Shown in pieces: positions 1 through 25,000 of a stretch of 64,000 nucleotides of DNA. Source of the stretch: Mustela lutreola. Its lineage: Eukaryota > Chordata > Mammalia > Carnivora > Mustelidae. Both the position numbers and the translations under genes were made by a program. The notes under the pieces are model-generated. The model was not told where the DNA came from. It ran no database searches and worked only from the letters and a program-made list of their open reading frames with translations. The stretch is taken from contig NC_081305.1 of the NCBI RefSeq assembly GCF_030435805.1, positions 56,578,001 through 56,642,000 on the forward strand. The letters are read 5' to 3'. Numbering within the stretch: the first letter of the stretch is position 1; the number at the start of each line of letters is the position of its first letter.

Positions 1-299
1 ATGGCCTCTGTTAGGAGGGGCGTCATGCCAGTCCCCACACCCTGACATTGACCTGCACCCTGTCACCGGAGGGTCTGTTCCTCCTCACCTTTACCTGAGG
101 GCAGGATGCTCCAGGAACGCCAGGTCCCCAAAGTACAAGATTTGTGTCCCACCTTCCAGAAAGTTTTCCTCACATCTGAAACCCACTAAGTAGATGTATA
201 TAATAGGTCATCCAGTTCAACAGCCTTGTTTCGTAAAATTAAAATTTTGTTTTTGCCCTTCCTTCCTCCCTGTCTCCTTCCCTTCCCTCCGTGCCTTCC

Positions 300-740
300 T
301 CCCCTTCTGCGCTGCATTTATTCAACAGTGATATATGAAGTTGTTGCTGTAGGTGCTCTTCCAAGCATGGGGCTCCCATGATGAATGAAATACACCAATC
401 CCCGCCCTCCTCCCAGAGAACTTACATTATAAAGGGAGGAGACAGACACAGAACAAAATACATGATTAAATATAATCCTAGTTAGTATGGTCGAAGTTGG
501 TAAGAGATATGGAGAAAAACGGAGCAAGAAGGTGGTTTAAGGGGTCTGAGAACGAGCAGGAGTCCCCATTCCATGCAGGGATATCAGAGAGTCTACGGAG
601 CACCAGGGGCATATCCAAAGGAAGAGCACTTCCAACACAGTGTAGAGCAAATGCAAAGGCCCTGAGGCAGGAAGGTAGTTGGCTGTGTTGGAGGAATGGT
701 GGGAAGCCATGGTGGTCGGACAGAGGTAAGGGGGTGGATT
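300..740 (+). repeat. Old mammalian repeat, possibly L2-related
   Basis: The text from TATTCAACAGTGATATATGA through CAGAGAACTTACATTATAAA to CAAAGGCCCTGAGGCAGGAA resembles a widespread old mammalian repeat. Similar text recurs at about 7430-7700 and 19730-20330. Family uncertain. Confidence 0.35.
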
Positions 741-754
741 AGGGTTAAACCATG

Positions 755-885
755 ATGATGCAATGTTCTAGATCTGCACTGTTATGGTAGTCACTCACCA
801 CATGTGGCTACTGAGTTTTAAACCTGGTGAATGAGGCTGAGAAACTGAATTTTATTTTTATTCTGCTAAATCAACATTTTACAAC
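755..885 (+). mobile_element. MER5A-like hAT-Charlie relic
   Basis: ATGTTCTAGATCTGCACTGT, CACCACATGTGGCTACTGAG and GAAACTGAATTTTATTTTTA follow the MER5A order. Noncoding and diverged. Confidence 0.65.
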
Positions 886-1430
886 ACTGATTTTATGAAT
901 GATGTCAGGAGGGCAAGGGGAAGGGGATTCCACATAAGCAAGGCATAGAGGCTGGAGTCGGGAATAGGGCAGGGGCTGGAGTGTACTGAATGAGGGGGCA
1001 GAGGCAGGAAGTGTGTGAGGGAAGGCTGGAGACAAGGACAAGGCACATGTAGGATCTGGGGGGCAGGAAGGCCAGGTTTCCTGTGGCATGTTTGTATGTG
1101 ACTGGCGTGTAATGGTTCTTGAGCCATGGTGGAATGAGATCTTCGGGCTTCTCCAATGTCTATGCAATGTCATTTTAGACAATCAGATTGGTACCGTGTG
1201 GCTGAATGGTTAAATCTATCCCCGATGTCTGCAGGCAGTGTGGGATAGTGGTCACAATTGCTCAGTGTTTTATGAAAGAGGAGGAGGGGCAAGAGGGGGG
1301 AGGGGGAGAGGGAGAACAATAACACGAGGATGCATCTGGGCTCACAGGGAAACAGACTCTGTAATCAATTACTGATGTCTGCCACTGGCATAGGGGAAGG
1401 ATAGTCAAGGTAGGATTGCAATGAATTTTC

Positions 1431-1552
1431 TTTTTTTTTTTTAATTCTTTATTTAAATTCCTATACTGTTAACATATACTGTATTATTAGTTTCAGGGGT
1501 AGTATTTAGTGATCTGTCAGTTGCATGTAACACCCATTACATCGAGTGCAAT
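1431..1552 (-). mobile_element. Carnivore L1 3' end, minus strand
   Basis: A T-rich start followed by TTTCAGGGGTAGTATTTAGT and AACACCCATTACATCGAGTG is the complement of the carnivore L1 3' UTR. It is heavily 5'-truncated. Confidence 0.6.
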
Positions 1553-2316
1553 GACTTCTCTACATTCTCTACCTTCTGTTTACTTACAAATTTATTTATT
1601 ACTGATTTAACAAGTATCTACAAATGCTCCACCCAAATCTACCATTTCCCAGAAAGAGAGAGCAGGCTGCAGTTCCTTCCTTGGGCTCCTGGGCTGAGAA
1701 TCTGACCTCCCCCCATGAGACTCACCAATGCCGTCACCAATGCTTCCTTCACCACATTCCTGTCCCTCCCCATCTCTCTCATTCCAAGAGGTACAAAAAG
1801 CAGCCCTGGGGTTAACTGTGGGCTCCTGTGGTTATGCCACATTTCCCTCCGTTTTTCACAAAGGACCAAGTGATCAAGCAAAATGGCAAACAAGGTATTT
1901 CTAAAAGCGATTAAACTTGAAAGACTCAATGAAAAAAACAAAGCAGGTTCTAAACTTGGTATGTCCGTCTTCCACTGAAGATATTTTTCCTCCCCTGGAA
2001 AATAAAATCACAAGCCAGCATTCAGGTAATAGGTATGCACTAACTCAAAACACAATGTGATTACCAAAGTACTATGTTGGTTTTCAAGACTGAGTCAGAA
2101 GATGAGGAGCTGAGACACCCCTGCCCTTCACCTGGCTCACAGGGGCTGGAAAACACTGACCATGAGCCCCTCAGCCTCACCTCTACTAATAGGTTTGGTG
2201 AAAGAGGGGCCTGAAGAAGATAGTTGTGCTCTGGATGTCCACTAAAAATGTTCTTCTTTCTAGCCACAGCCTGGGGATGACTTGTGGGTGTTCTTGGTTT
2301 GGGTTTGGGTTTTGTT

Positions 2317-2492
2317 TTAGAGAAAAAAGAGAGAGAGAGGGAGTGGGGGGGGGATGAGGGGAAGGGAGCACAGAGTCCAACTCAGGGCTCAATTTATGAC
2401 CCTGAGATCATGACCTGAGCCAAAATCAAGAGATCATGACCTGAGCCAAAATCAAGAGATGCTTGACTGACTGAGCCACCCAGGCACAACAA
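2317..2492 (-). mobile_element. Can-SINE with internal 26-bp tandem duplication
   Basis: The minus-strand head ends GACTGAGCCACCCAGGCAC. The block AGATCATGACCTGAGCC...ATCAAG occurs twice in perfect tandem at 2405-2430 and 2431-2456. Confidence 0.8.
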
Positions 2493-3241
2493 CATGTGAG
2501 TGTTTTTAAATATCTACCCTGTTAGGATGGTACCCAGAGCCCCAAGGCCACTCCTTTGCCTCTCCTCTACTCCAAGAAGATAATTTTCATGGCCAAGCCA
2601 AAATTCAGGAGTCATCCATAAGCCACATGCGTCCTAAGGGTATATAGTGCTAGAAACATGAGAGTTGTCCCCACATCTGAGGGAAGGGCTTCTGTTTGTG
2701 TTTAAATCCCAGAATCAGAGTGATTAGGTCAGTAGAACCAGCTATTTGAGAGTTTCCACAGGCCTTAGAATACTGAAGCCAGAGGAAAGAGCTAGAAGGG
2801 AGAGTGAGGTGGATCCTGTGGAGAGATTGGAAGACTTATGCATGGAGGTGGGGGAGGGACCCACATGATGGGGAGCAGAAATGACCCCACCTTTTCCTCC
2901 ACTGGCTACTTAGTGATGGGGTTAGCAGATCAACAACCTGGTGCCATGTCCTCTGGGGACTGGAGAAGTCCTGGTGGTTTCCTTTCAAGCCCATCTTTTC
3001 TTCTCATGCTCTAGAGAAATTCTGTTTTTCTTGCACACCCAAGGCCTGCTGGTCCTAAAACTTGGCATGGTAACTTTCAGGGTCTGAAAGAGTTCGTCCA
3101 CCTCCTTCTAAGTCAGGAAGCTGTCCCAGTCTCTCCCACCTCACCTCTGGGTCGTGGAGCTCATCCTGTTGGGAACCTCAGTGAATCATGCTGGAAGGAC
3201 ACTGCACTGCCCAGGGGTACATTACGCATCTCACCTTTGCA

Positions 3242-16746
<13,505 letters not shown>

Positions 16747-16918
16747 AGGAAGACAAAAATTTTGCTCCTATGTGTTCCTTCTTCTTCCACTAATTCCAGG
16801 GTTCGGTGTCACACATGCCATTTTACTTCCTACCCCTAGAGGGCAGTGAAGAATAATTTACTCTTACAGGAAAGAAAAAATATATCCACAGTCATTACGG
16901 AGGGGTCCTTGTGCTGGG

Positions 16919-16985
16919 AAGGAGAAACATAGTATTCGCTGAGCACCAGGCTAGGAGCTCAGCGATTACTATGTTTCTCCCTTCC
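16919..16985. repeat. Long fold-back hairpin with adjacent direct repeat
   Basis: AAGGAGAAACATAGTA (16919-16934) pairs with TACTATGTTTCTCCCTT from 16967. Inside it CGCTGAGC (16937-16944) pairs with GCTCAGCG (16957-16964) around a 12-nt loop. CCAGGCTAGGAGCTCA occurs at 16946-16961 and again at 16984-16999. Confidence 0.9.
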
Positions 16986-17014
16986 AGGCTAGGAGCTCAA
17001 CACACACTATGAAA

Positions 17015-17150
17015 TGAAATGATAGCTAGTTTAATCCCATTTTACAGATGAGCAAGCTGAGGCTCAGAGAAGCCAAGTGATCTGCCTCAGTTGGTTACAC
17101 AGCGAGGAAATGGCAGGATTCTAATCCATGTAAGTGGCTCCAAAGGCTCT
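17015..17150 (-). repeat. MIR SINE relic, minus strand
   Basis: CCATTTTACAGATGAGCAAG, GCTGAGGCTCAGAGAAGCCA and a degenerate cassette after it are the complement of MIR. Confidence 0.6.
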
Positions 17151-18182
17151 ACTCATCATGGGGGTCTTAACAGTAGCCTTAAACCCTCCTCGTGCTCACA
17201 CCCACCTCCAGCTGGATATTAAAGTACCTTTATGATCCCCATTTACCATCCTCCCCAGCCTTAACTTCTACCTCCATTTGCCTCTGTGCCCTTTGCTTAA
17301 TGACACATAGGTGTGCCGTTCTCCACAGAAACAGCAACCCAGGGTTGGAATGGGTGGTCTGGTTTTGTGTCGAGTTTCAGTTACTATTACCGCTCCTGCT
17401 GTCTACCTGGTATTGAGCGCCTGATGAGCAGGCATGACCAGCTCTGTTTACAGAAGAGCGAAATCAAGATTTCAGAGGGTAAGTCTAACCCTAACTTATC
17501 CGAGCACCGCAGATGGTAGGTGACAGACTTCGGGTTCAACGGCAGAACTGTTTACACCAGCGTCGGAGTTCTCAAGTTCAGTAAACCACTTCCCCTCTGT
17601 GGGCCTTTGTCTTCTCACCTGCAGAGCATAGGTTCATAACTCCTGGCTCTGGGGGAAGCCGTGAGGGTCCAGGCGGACCCTGATATGAAAGTATGTTTCC
17701 ATTGTCAATTGTTAATTGTGTTCATGAATAATTAAGGCAAAGATTAGGGAAGCTCGGAGAGACATCAGATGACATCAATTCTTAAAAACAAATCTGAATG
17801 ATGGGTTGGGAAAACAAAATCCCAAAACCATTGATTCCAGTCCTCCAACAGGACCAGGGTCTGAGCACCAGGGTCTCTGAACATACCCTTTCACTTGGCT
17901 TTTTGCTACATATGGGAGCATTTTCTGATTTCTCTCATTCTCTTTAACCACAGCACCATGCCCCAAACTTTTTTTCTGAGTAATGCCTCATTCACTGCCT
18001 ACCGACTCATGACTAACCCTGACTGGTGGGTCAGACTCCAAGGTTGGACACCCCCCCCCAACTTTGATTGTGAAGGCTAGCTTGTCCTGGCTGAAATCCT
18101 GACTCTACCATTTACCACCCGGGTGACCTTCAGATTTACTTAAATTCTCCAAGCCTTAGGTTCATCACCTAAAAAATGGGGC

Positions 18183-18358
18183 TACTGGGGTGCCTGGGTG
18201 GCTCAGTTAGTTAAGCACCTGTGTTTGGCTCAGGTCATGATCTTGGAGTCATGGGACTGAGCCCAAAGTCGGGCTCCCTGCTCAATGGGGAGTCTGCCCC
18301 TTCTCCTGCTCATGATCTCTCTCTCTCTCTATCAAATAAATAAAACACTTTTTAAAAA
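18183..18358 (+). mobile_element. Can-SINE, older of a tail-to-tail pair
   Basis: Head GGGGTGCCTGGGTGGCTCAG. The tail is interrupted by a minus-strand SINE at 18359-18537. Confidence 0.88.
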
Positions 18359-18537
18359 AGATTTTATTTATTTATTTGACAGACAGAGATCACAAGTAGG
18401 CAGAGAGGCAGGCAGAGAGAGAGGAAGGGAAGCAGGCTCCCCACTGAGCAGAGAGCCCGATGCGGGGCTCGATCCCTGGGATCATGACGTGAGCCGAAAG
18501 CAGAGGCTTTAACCCACTGAGTCACCCAGGCGCCACT
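18359..18537 (-). mobile_element. Can-SINE inserted in another SINE's tail
   Basis: GATTTTATTTATTTATTTGA through GAGTCACCCAGGCGCCAC. The text on both sides (AACACTTTTTAAAA and AATACTTTTTTAAAA) matches a target duplication within the older tail. Confidence 0.88.
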
Positions 18538-18629
18538 AAAATACTTTTTTAAAAATGGGGATACTAATCTTACCTACCATTTAGGCTTGTTATGACTAAG
18601 AGAGATCATTAAAAAAAAAAAAAAAAACA

Positions 18630-18850
18630 GGTAATACTGAGTGCTATACACTATTCTAAATTCATTATGATCCTGATAGTACCCCAAAGTGGGAGGCACC
18701 AGTATCTCTGTTGCACATTTGGGGAAATGGAGGCACAGAAAACTTAAGCGTCTTGCTGAGGATCACAAACCTCGAAAACGGTGGGGCTCCTACCTGAATT
18801 CTGACAACCTAATACCAGAAACTGGGCTCTTAGCTGCTGTGCGACGCTGT
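18630..18850 (-). repeat. MIR-like relic, minus strand
   Basis: ACATTTGGGGAAATGGAGGC, ACAGAAAACTTAAGCGTCTT and GCTGAGGATCACA follow the complement of MIR. Confidence 0.5.
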
Positions 18851-19102
18851 CTTCAGGCTTACCTCATGTGCACTAAGCCCACCAGAAGTATCAGCCAACA
18901 TCATCGTCCATACCAGACCTCTCCAGGCAAATTTCACTTCTGAGTGTCAAGATTGTATTTTCACCTTCCTCCTGGATATGTCCATCTGGATGGCCCTCAA
19001 GCACCTCAGATTCCAAGACTGGGCTCCTGATATAAAGCCCCAAATATCCCTTTCGCCCACCCCCCCACACACATGACTTCGCTTAATTGCACTATGTTTC
19101 TT

Positions 19103-19447
19103 ATGGTCTGAATGTTTTTGTCTCCCCCAAATTCATAGGTTGGAATCCTAACCCCCAAGTGTTGGCAATAGGAAGTAGGATCTTTGGGAGTGATGAGGTC
19201 ATGAGGGTGAAGCTTCATGAGTGGGATTAGTGCCCTTGTCAAAGGGACCCTAGAGATCTCCCTTGTGTATTCCACCACACGAGGACTCAGTGACGAGGGG
19301 GTTATCTACCACGAAATGGGTTTTCCCCAGACCCTGGATCTGCCAGTGCCACGGTCTTGGACTTCCAGATAACCGAACCACGAGAAACCTGCTATTTCTA
19401 AGTCCCCCGGTGTATGATATTTCTGTAACAGCAGCCCAAACGGACTA
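19103..19447 (+). mobile_element. MaLR (MLT1-like) solo LTR, ancient
   Basis: It starts TATGGTCTGAATGTTTTTGT and keeps the family landmarks: TTCATAGGTTGGAATCCTAA, GATGAGGTCATGAGGGTGA, GGGATTAGTGCCCTTGTCAA, CTTGGACTTCCAG and a CAGCCCAAACGGACTAAG end. It is a worn relic with no interior and predates the carnivoran radiation. Confidence 0.65.
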
Positions 19448-19729
19448 AGTGTTCTTCCCCATCTCTCAAGTGGTCAGCCCAAGAGTAAAGCTTTCTCCAT
19501 GTCATGTCTTAGCAATCATCAAAGCCCCGGTAGCTTCTACTTCCTGAAGGGCTCTTGAAACCAGCACCTTCTCTCTGTCTCTCCTGCTCCTGCAAAGCCA
19601 GGCTTTCACCTTCTCTCCCCCAAGCAGTGGTCATGTTCCCTCATGGATGTCCTGGCCTCCAGGCTCTCCTCTGTCCCATCCACAGGGCTGCAGATTGGGC
19701 CTCTCTTGGTGCTTGCTTCAAAGCATTCG

Positions 19730-20330
19730 TTTAAATATTACTGAGCCTGCAACATGCGTAGTCTGCAGAGCTCAGAGATGAGCGACAGCTGTGTGTGAGA
19801 CAGGCCTGGACCCTGCCTTCGTGGGTCTGGCTGTCTGCGAAGGAGATAGGCAGGAAGGAAATAAACCAGAGACAAGCATGAAACTCTTGCTCATGATCGT
19901 GGTTATAAAAGAGAAGGACCAAGGCTGCCATAAGGAATAACTGGGGCAAGGTGACATCTGGTCAGGAGGTCAAGGGAGGCTTTTCTGAGAAGATGACACT
20001 GAAACAGGCTTGCAGGAAGTGTGGGATGTAGATGTGAGGGGAGCCTGGGGCAGTGGCAGCTCTTCTGGGCCAAAGAGGCAGGATGTAAGAAAGAGCTAGA
20101 TGTATTTAAGGATCACCTGGAATGCCTGAGCAGGGAGGAGTGAGGCCTGAGAGATGCTTGATAAGGTGGATGGAGGCGGACCCTGCAGAGCCACCCTTAG
20201 ATTCTAAATGTAAATGGAAGCCACTGGAGAGACTAAAGTGGGGGCAAGTGGCATCCATTAATTCATAGTTCTCCATCCCTTTTGTGATACAATCCACAGT
20301 CCCTACCATGGCCTTCCCTTCAAAGTTTAT
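19730..20330 (+). repeat. Old mammalian repeat, possibly L2-related
   Basis: GGCCTGGACCCTGCCTTCGT, GGCTTTTCTGAGAAGATGAC and GAAGCCACTGGAGAGACTAA follow the same old-repeat order as 300-740. Borders and family are uncertain. Confidence 0.35.
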
Positions 20331-20869
20331 TCTTTATCACTCTTGTTCTCCCTTGATCTGCCTCAGCTACACTAAGCTTTCCACTGCTTCCAGCACAGGC
20401 CAAGCTTCCTTCCACCTCAGGACCTTTGCACTTCCTCTTCTTTCTACATGGATGCTTCCCCTTAGGTATCTGAGGTGTTGTATGTATGCAAGGAGCCAAT
20501 AGGAACTGATAGTCTGGAATGTTAATGAGTCTCCTTGGATTGACATTTGGATATTAATAGAAAATGTTTGGGGGTGGTTCAAGACAATGGTTGAACCATA
20601 AAGTGAGCCATAATAGCCAGACACCCACGTCTGGAACATTCAGGTTAGGACCAAGCTATTCTCTGAGCACTGGCACATTCAAACGTTGCAGAGGACCTTT
20701 TGTCCTGGGCCGTGGGGTAGTTGGAGTTGGCATCCTGCCATTCTCACCATAGTTTTGGTTGATAGGATCTCTGAGAAGTGAGAATGAGCAGCTGAGGACA
20801 ACTGTGAGACTCTCCATTTAAATGTTTTACCATAGATGTGTGTGACTTTCATAATTAAAAATAATAATT

Positions 20870-20998
20870 ATGTATATGCACCCATATATATGTACATGTG
20901 CACATGTTACAGGTGTGTATACTTACACATATGCACAAATACACACACATTATATACATACACGTACAGGTGTTTGGATGTACACATGCTCACACACT
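20870..20998. repeat. CA/TA-rich imperfect dinucleotide region
   Basis: Alternating purine-pyrimidine text (ACACACACATTATATACATA). Confidence 0.7.
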
Positions 20999-21239
20999 AA
21001 TGTGCAAATGGTTAAAATTTGGATAAAGCAATATGAGGCCATTCAAAATTACGAAATTGAAAATCTATAAAATCTATATAGATGTCTGGCTTTAGAATGT
21101 TAATTTTCAGAAGGAGCTATGTTGGACCAGATCTAGCAAACACCCACAGAGCAAAGCACATTGCTAGGGTGCCAGCATTTCACAGGGATCACATCCACAG
21201 CCCGTGTGGATACATCCCCGGAAGCTGGCAGAGTGATGG

Positions 21240-21370
21240 TGGGCAGGGCACTTCCTCATCCACAAAATGAGAATCATACCTACTCCACAGAGTTGTTGGA
21301 TAAAAGATATAAAGTACTTAACACAGTGCCTGCTGTAGAGAAAGATCACAGTAGATATTGGCCATTAATG
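21240..21370 (+). repeat. MIR relic
   Basis: CACAAAATGAGAATCATACC, CAGAGTTGTTGGATAAAAGA and AACACAGTGCCTGCTGTAGA match the MIR 3' half. Confidence 0.55.
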
Positions 21371-21534
21371 GTATGATGATGATAGTATCAGCCAGTCTTC
21401 TCTTCACCATGTTAGGCTTGTAGTAATTAATTCATTAAGTAAGTTTATTTGGGGAATGTTCTATGATAGTCTTCTTTCTTTTACTTTTTGTTATTTATCA
21501 TCTTCCAAGCTTTTCTGAAAATGTTACCTTCTAG

Positions 21535-21724
21535 GGCTACCTGGGCGGCTCAGTTGGTTAAGCATCTGCCTTAGGGTCAAGTTATGATTTCAAGATCTTG
21601 GGATCAAGCCCCACATCGGACTCCTTGCTCAACAGGAAACCTGCTTCTCCCTCTCTCTCTGCCTCTCCCCAGCTTGTGCTCACTCTCTCTTTCTATGTCA
21701 AATAAGTAAATAAAATCTTTTTTT
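21535..21724 (+). mobile_element. Can-SINE with 17-bp target duplication
   Basis: AAAATGTTACCTTCTAG flanks both ends. Confidence 0.92.
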
Positions 21725-21790
21725 AAAATGTTACCTTCTAGGAAATGCTTTTCTTGCTTAATGATATTCTTCATTGTTAATATCATTTTA

Positions 21791-22185
21791 TCCATCCTTC
21801 CACCCTCCACCCATCCTTCCATCCATCCATCCATCCATCATCCAACCATCCAATCATCCAACCATCCATCCATCCACCATCCATCCTTCCATTCTTCCAT
21901 CCACCCATTCATCCATCTTTCTATCCATCCATCCATCCATCCATCCATCTATCCATCCACCATCCATCCTTCCATCCAACCATCCAATCATCCAACGATC
22001 CATCCATCCACCATCCATCCTTCCATTCTTCCATCCACACATTCATCCATCCTTCTATCCATCCACCCATCCTTCCATCCATCCATCCATCTATCCATCC
22101 ACCATCCATCCTTCCATCCATCCACCAACCCATCCATCATCCTTCCATCCATTCCTCCACCATCTACTTTTTTATCCATCCATCG
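21791..22185. repeat. TCCA tetranucleotide satellite with higher-order period
   Basis: About 395 bp of TCCA with TCCT, CCAC and ATCT variants. A longer unit recurs with a shift of 134 bp (21841 and 21975 both begin TCCAACCATCCAATCATCCA). Long open frames here are artefacts of the repeat. Confidence 0.92.
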
Positions 22186-22454
22186 AATAAGTATTCCAGA
22201 ACCCTACCATCTATACAGAGCAGTGGCAACTACCAAGAGGAACTGGATGTGATTTCTGACCTCGGTAATCAGAGATGAGACATGGGCACCCATATCTGTC
22301 ACCCAACATGGAACAGCAAGGCCAGGTAGTATTAAGGTGCTAAAAGGGTCACCAGGGGGCAGCCTAGCCTACCACCTCAGCTTGCTGGTTCTCTTGAGCC
22401 AAAATGTCACAGTGGAGTCATGAGAAGAAGATGGCACTCAACCAACCAGGGTTG

Positions 22455-22600
22455 ATAGCCCACCTCTCCCATTTATTTCCTGGGTGGCCTTGGGAAGATC
22501 ATTTGACCTCTCTGATTTCCAGTTTTCAAGTTCTCATCTGTTAAGTGGAGATAAAAATCCAACTATGGAAGGTATGTGGGAATTACAAGAGCTCATGGAC
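22455..22600 (+). repeat. MIR relic
   Basis: GGGTGGCCTTGGGAAGATCA, TTTGACCTCTCTGATTTCCA and CTCATCTGTTAAGTGGAGAT match MIR. Confidence 0.6.
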
Positions 22601-23126
22601 GTAAGGTCACTGAACTTTAATGTTGCTTCAAAACACTGAGTCCTTCCATTCTTTGGCCGCAGATGATGACTCCATGTGTGAAACAAAACCTCTGTGTGAG
22701 ACCTCCTCACACATGCACACGCACGCACCCCTTCTATTACGTATTTAGACTGCCTTTCGAAGGAGCAGTAACAGGACCTCAGAAAGATGTCTGAATCTCA
22801 GCTTTCTGCTCCATAAAACAGGGAGAGTGAGCCTTACCTTAGAGGGACAGTGCAAAGATTCATGGGACCATGAAGACAGTAGTTGACTACCAGGAACTTA
22901 ATAGGCAATTTGTCCGGGCTAGTTCTCTTCTTCCATCTCCTTTCCCCAGACTTGGGGAACAGATAGCCTTCCGTAGCTTTACATAGCTCAGTCAGTCTGA
23001 AGCCAGCCAGAGGTGGCTTCACCCACCCCTTTGAGTTGCCTAAAAGAGAAAGGAATCTGCCCCATACGGCCCCCTTCCCCACTTTCTCTGAACTTTCCTT
23101 CCCAAAGCTCCAGGGCACCATCCAGT

Positions 23127-23450
23127 ATGGTGGCCACTGGCCACTTGTGGCTCTTGAGCACTTGAAATGTGGTGAGTTCTCATTGCCCCATGTTGTAAGT
23201 GTAAAATACTTACTAGGCTCTGGAGATGAAGTATGGAAAAGAGAAACATAAAAGTATCTCATTAAATTTTTTGGTGTTGATTATACATTAAATGATAATA
23301 TTTTCAATATTATGATTCAACAAAAATATAATTAAAATAAACTAAACCTGTTCTTATTTGTTTTTTAATGTGGCCACTATACAATTTACAATGATATTTA
23401 TGGCTCTTGTTCCATTTCCTCCAAAGGACAGCATTGCTCTAAACCCTCCT
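23127..23450 (-). mobile_element. MER5-like hAT-Charlie relic
   Basis: GTGGCCACTGGCCACTTGTG, TTGAGCACTTGAAATGTGGT and a terminal GGACAGCATTGCTCT resemble MER5 elements. The A/T-rich middle is longer than the short MER5A, so a longer relative or secondary insertion is possible. Orientation is uncertain. Confidence 0.5.
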
Positions 23451-23830
23451 TCTTTGCTGTGGGGGGTGGGGGGGCAGGACCCATTTCTCACACCCCTCCC
23501 GAGTTTCTAGGTTGAGGTGTACCTTTGAGAGAAGTCCTTCTTGGCCCTAGCTGTCTCCACGAGCCCTCTTTAAGGTTGTGCTCCCCAAATCTCTGGATTG
23601 TTTGGGGATAGGCCCGACCGTTTTGGCCCCAACCTGTCTGTAGGAAGACACTGCAGCTCCCTAAAGGAAGGTTTGCTGTAACTGGTTACAACTGGGGAAA
23701 TTTGGATGGGATAGCCCCATGGTTAATGATGCCCCAAGATGAGCTCATGCATATCCATGAGGCCCATAAAATTCAGTCATGTGTACATTAATGGGATCGT
23801 GCAGGGACTGGTATCATGAGCAAGAATATT

Positions 23831-24010
23831 TTTTTAAAGATTTTTATTTACTTACTGGACAGACAGAGATCCCAAGTAGACAGAGAGAGAGGAAGAGAAG
23901 CAGGCTCACCACTGAGCAGAGAGCCCGATGCGGGGCTCGATCCCAGGACCTTGAGATCATGACCTGAGCCGAAGGCAGAGGCTGAACCCACTGAGACACC
24001 CAGGTGCCCC
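23831..24010 (-). mobile_element. Can-SINE
   Basis: Head GAGACACCCAGGTGCCCC. GAGCA(A/G)GAATATT flanks both sides. Confidence 0.9.
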
Positions 24011-24861
24011 AGGAGCAGGAATATTAATTAACAGAGAAGAAAGTGCTCCTGGATATGCAGCTACAATGAAGTGGGTAGGTTTTAAGTGAATAATGCGAGA
24101 CCAAGTGCCCTAGAATTTTCTAGTGAGAAGGGAGGTGTGAGCGAATCAAACCACCCGCTCTCTGAGACACATCATCTCATTTTCCCTCGTTTTTAAATCC
24201 CATTCTACCATTCTGAAAATTTTGCCAGAAGTCCACAGCCCTGTCTTGGTATCTTTCAGGACTGACACCATTGAAATTTACCAAACATTACCACTGATCA
24301 CAGGTAGGACCTCTTGGTTTTAAGGATGAAGAAATGGGGGCTCAGATGGGCTCAGGGACTTGCTAAAATCATCCAGCAAATATGTGAGGAAAGTGGAACT
24401 TGGAGCAGCTGAGTCTGGGGTCTCATGTGATTGTCACTTTGATGCCAGGTTCTCATCTCACAGGTTTGGGGGTTTTTTTCAGATAAGGGGTTTAAGGTCT
24501 CCGATGTCTGACATGGCAGCCTCCTTCCTGCCTTCCTCCTTCCAGCTCCTGTCTCTGTCTCCGCTCTGTGTCGTGGAGATCCACTCTCTCAGCCTCTTCT
24601 GAACCATCTTTCTTCCCCCTCTCCCTTTTGCTCTAAGCCCCGTCTCCTCTTCCCTCCTCTTTCTCTCTCTTTCTCTGGGTGTTGTTCGGTCTCCTCGTGT
24701 CATTCTGACTCGAATGTCTCACCGGATACATGTGCACACTTGTATGTATACGTGTGTGTGTCCATAAATTCGTGCATTTGGCTCTGTCCCTCCCTCTTTC
24801 TTTTTTTCTCTCAGTCCATCCCCCTGCCTCTCTTTCTCTCTCAACCATGCTTTATTTTATT

Positions 24862-24969
24862 TGTCTTTGAAGGTTTTATTCTTCAGTCATCTCTATACCC
24901 AACATGTGCTCAAACCCACAACCCCAAGATCAAGAGTCGTGTGCTCTGACAGAGCCAGCCAAGCGCCCC
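24862..24969 (-). mobile_element. Old Can-SINE remnant
   Basis: Complementary text ends CAGAGCCAGCCAAGCGCCCC. The middle is worn and shortened. Confidence 0.6.
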
Positions 24970-25000
24970 CAACCACTCCTTATCTTAAAATAAGAATGTA

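Larger units (their letters stand above)
1..3241. other. 3' flank of ELSPBP1, no gene seen
   Basis: It holds old repeats (300-740, MER5A-like, L1 tip, one SINE) and otherwise unremarkable unique sequence. The ELSPBP1 3' UTR must start here but its end was not recognised. CABP5, the next human gene on this side, was not seen. Confidence 0.6.
18075..18610 (+). repeat. MIR relic split by two Can-SINEs
   Basis: The left part (CTGACTCTACCATTTACCAC to AAAAAATGGGGCTAC) and right part (AAAAATGGGGATACTAATCT to GGCTTGTTATGACTAAGAGA) continue one MIR. The repeated AAAAATGGGG(A/C)TAC marks the target duplication. Confidence 0.65.

Noticed and set aside
21791-22185. Regular repeats considered as a CRISPR-like array
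   Set aside because: There are no unique spacers of constant length, and the host is a mammal.
21728-22252. Long Ser/Pro/His-rich open frames in several frames, and their minus-strand Met/Asp/Gly/Trp-rich counterparts
   Set aside because: They are translations of the TCCA satellite; a 4-bp repeat stays open in all frames and has no coding signal.
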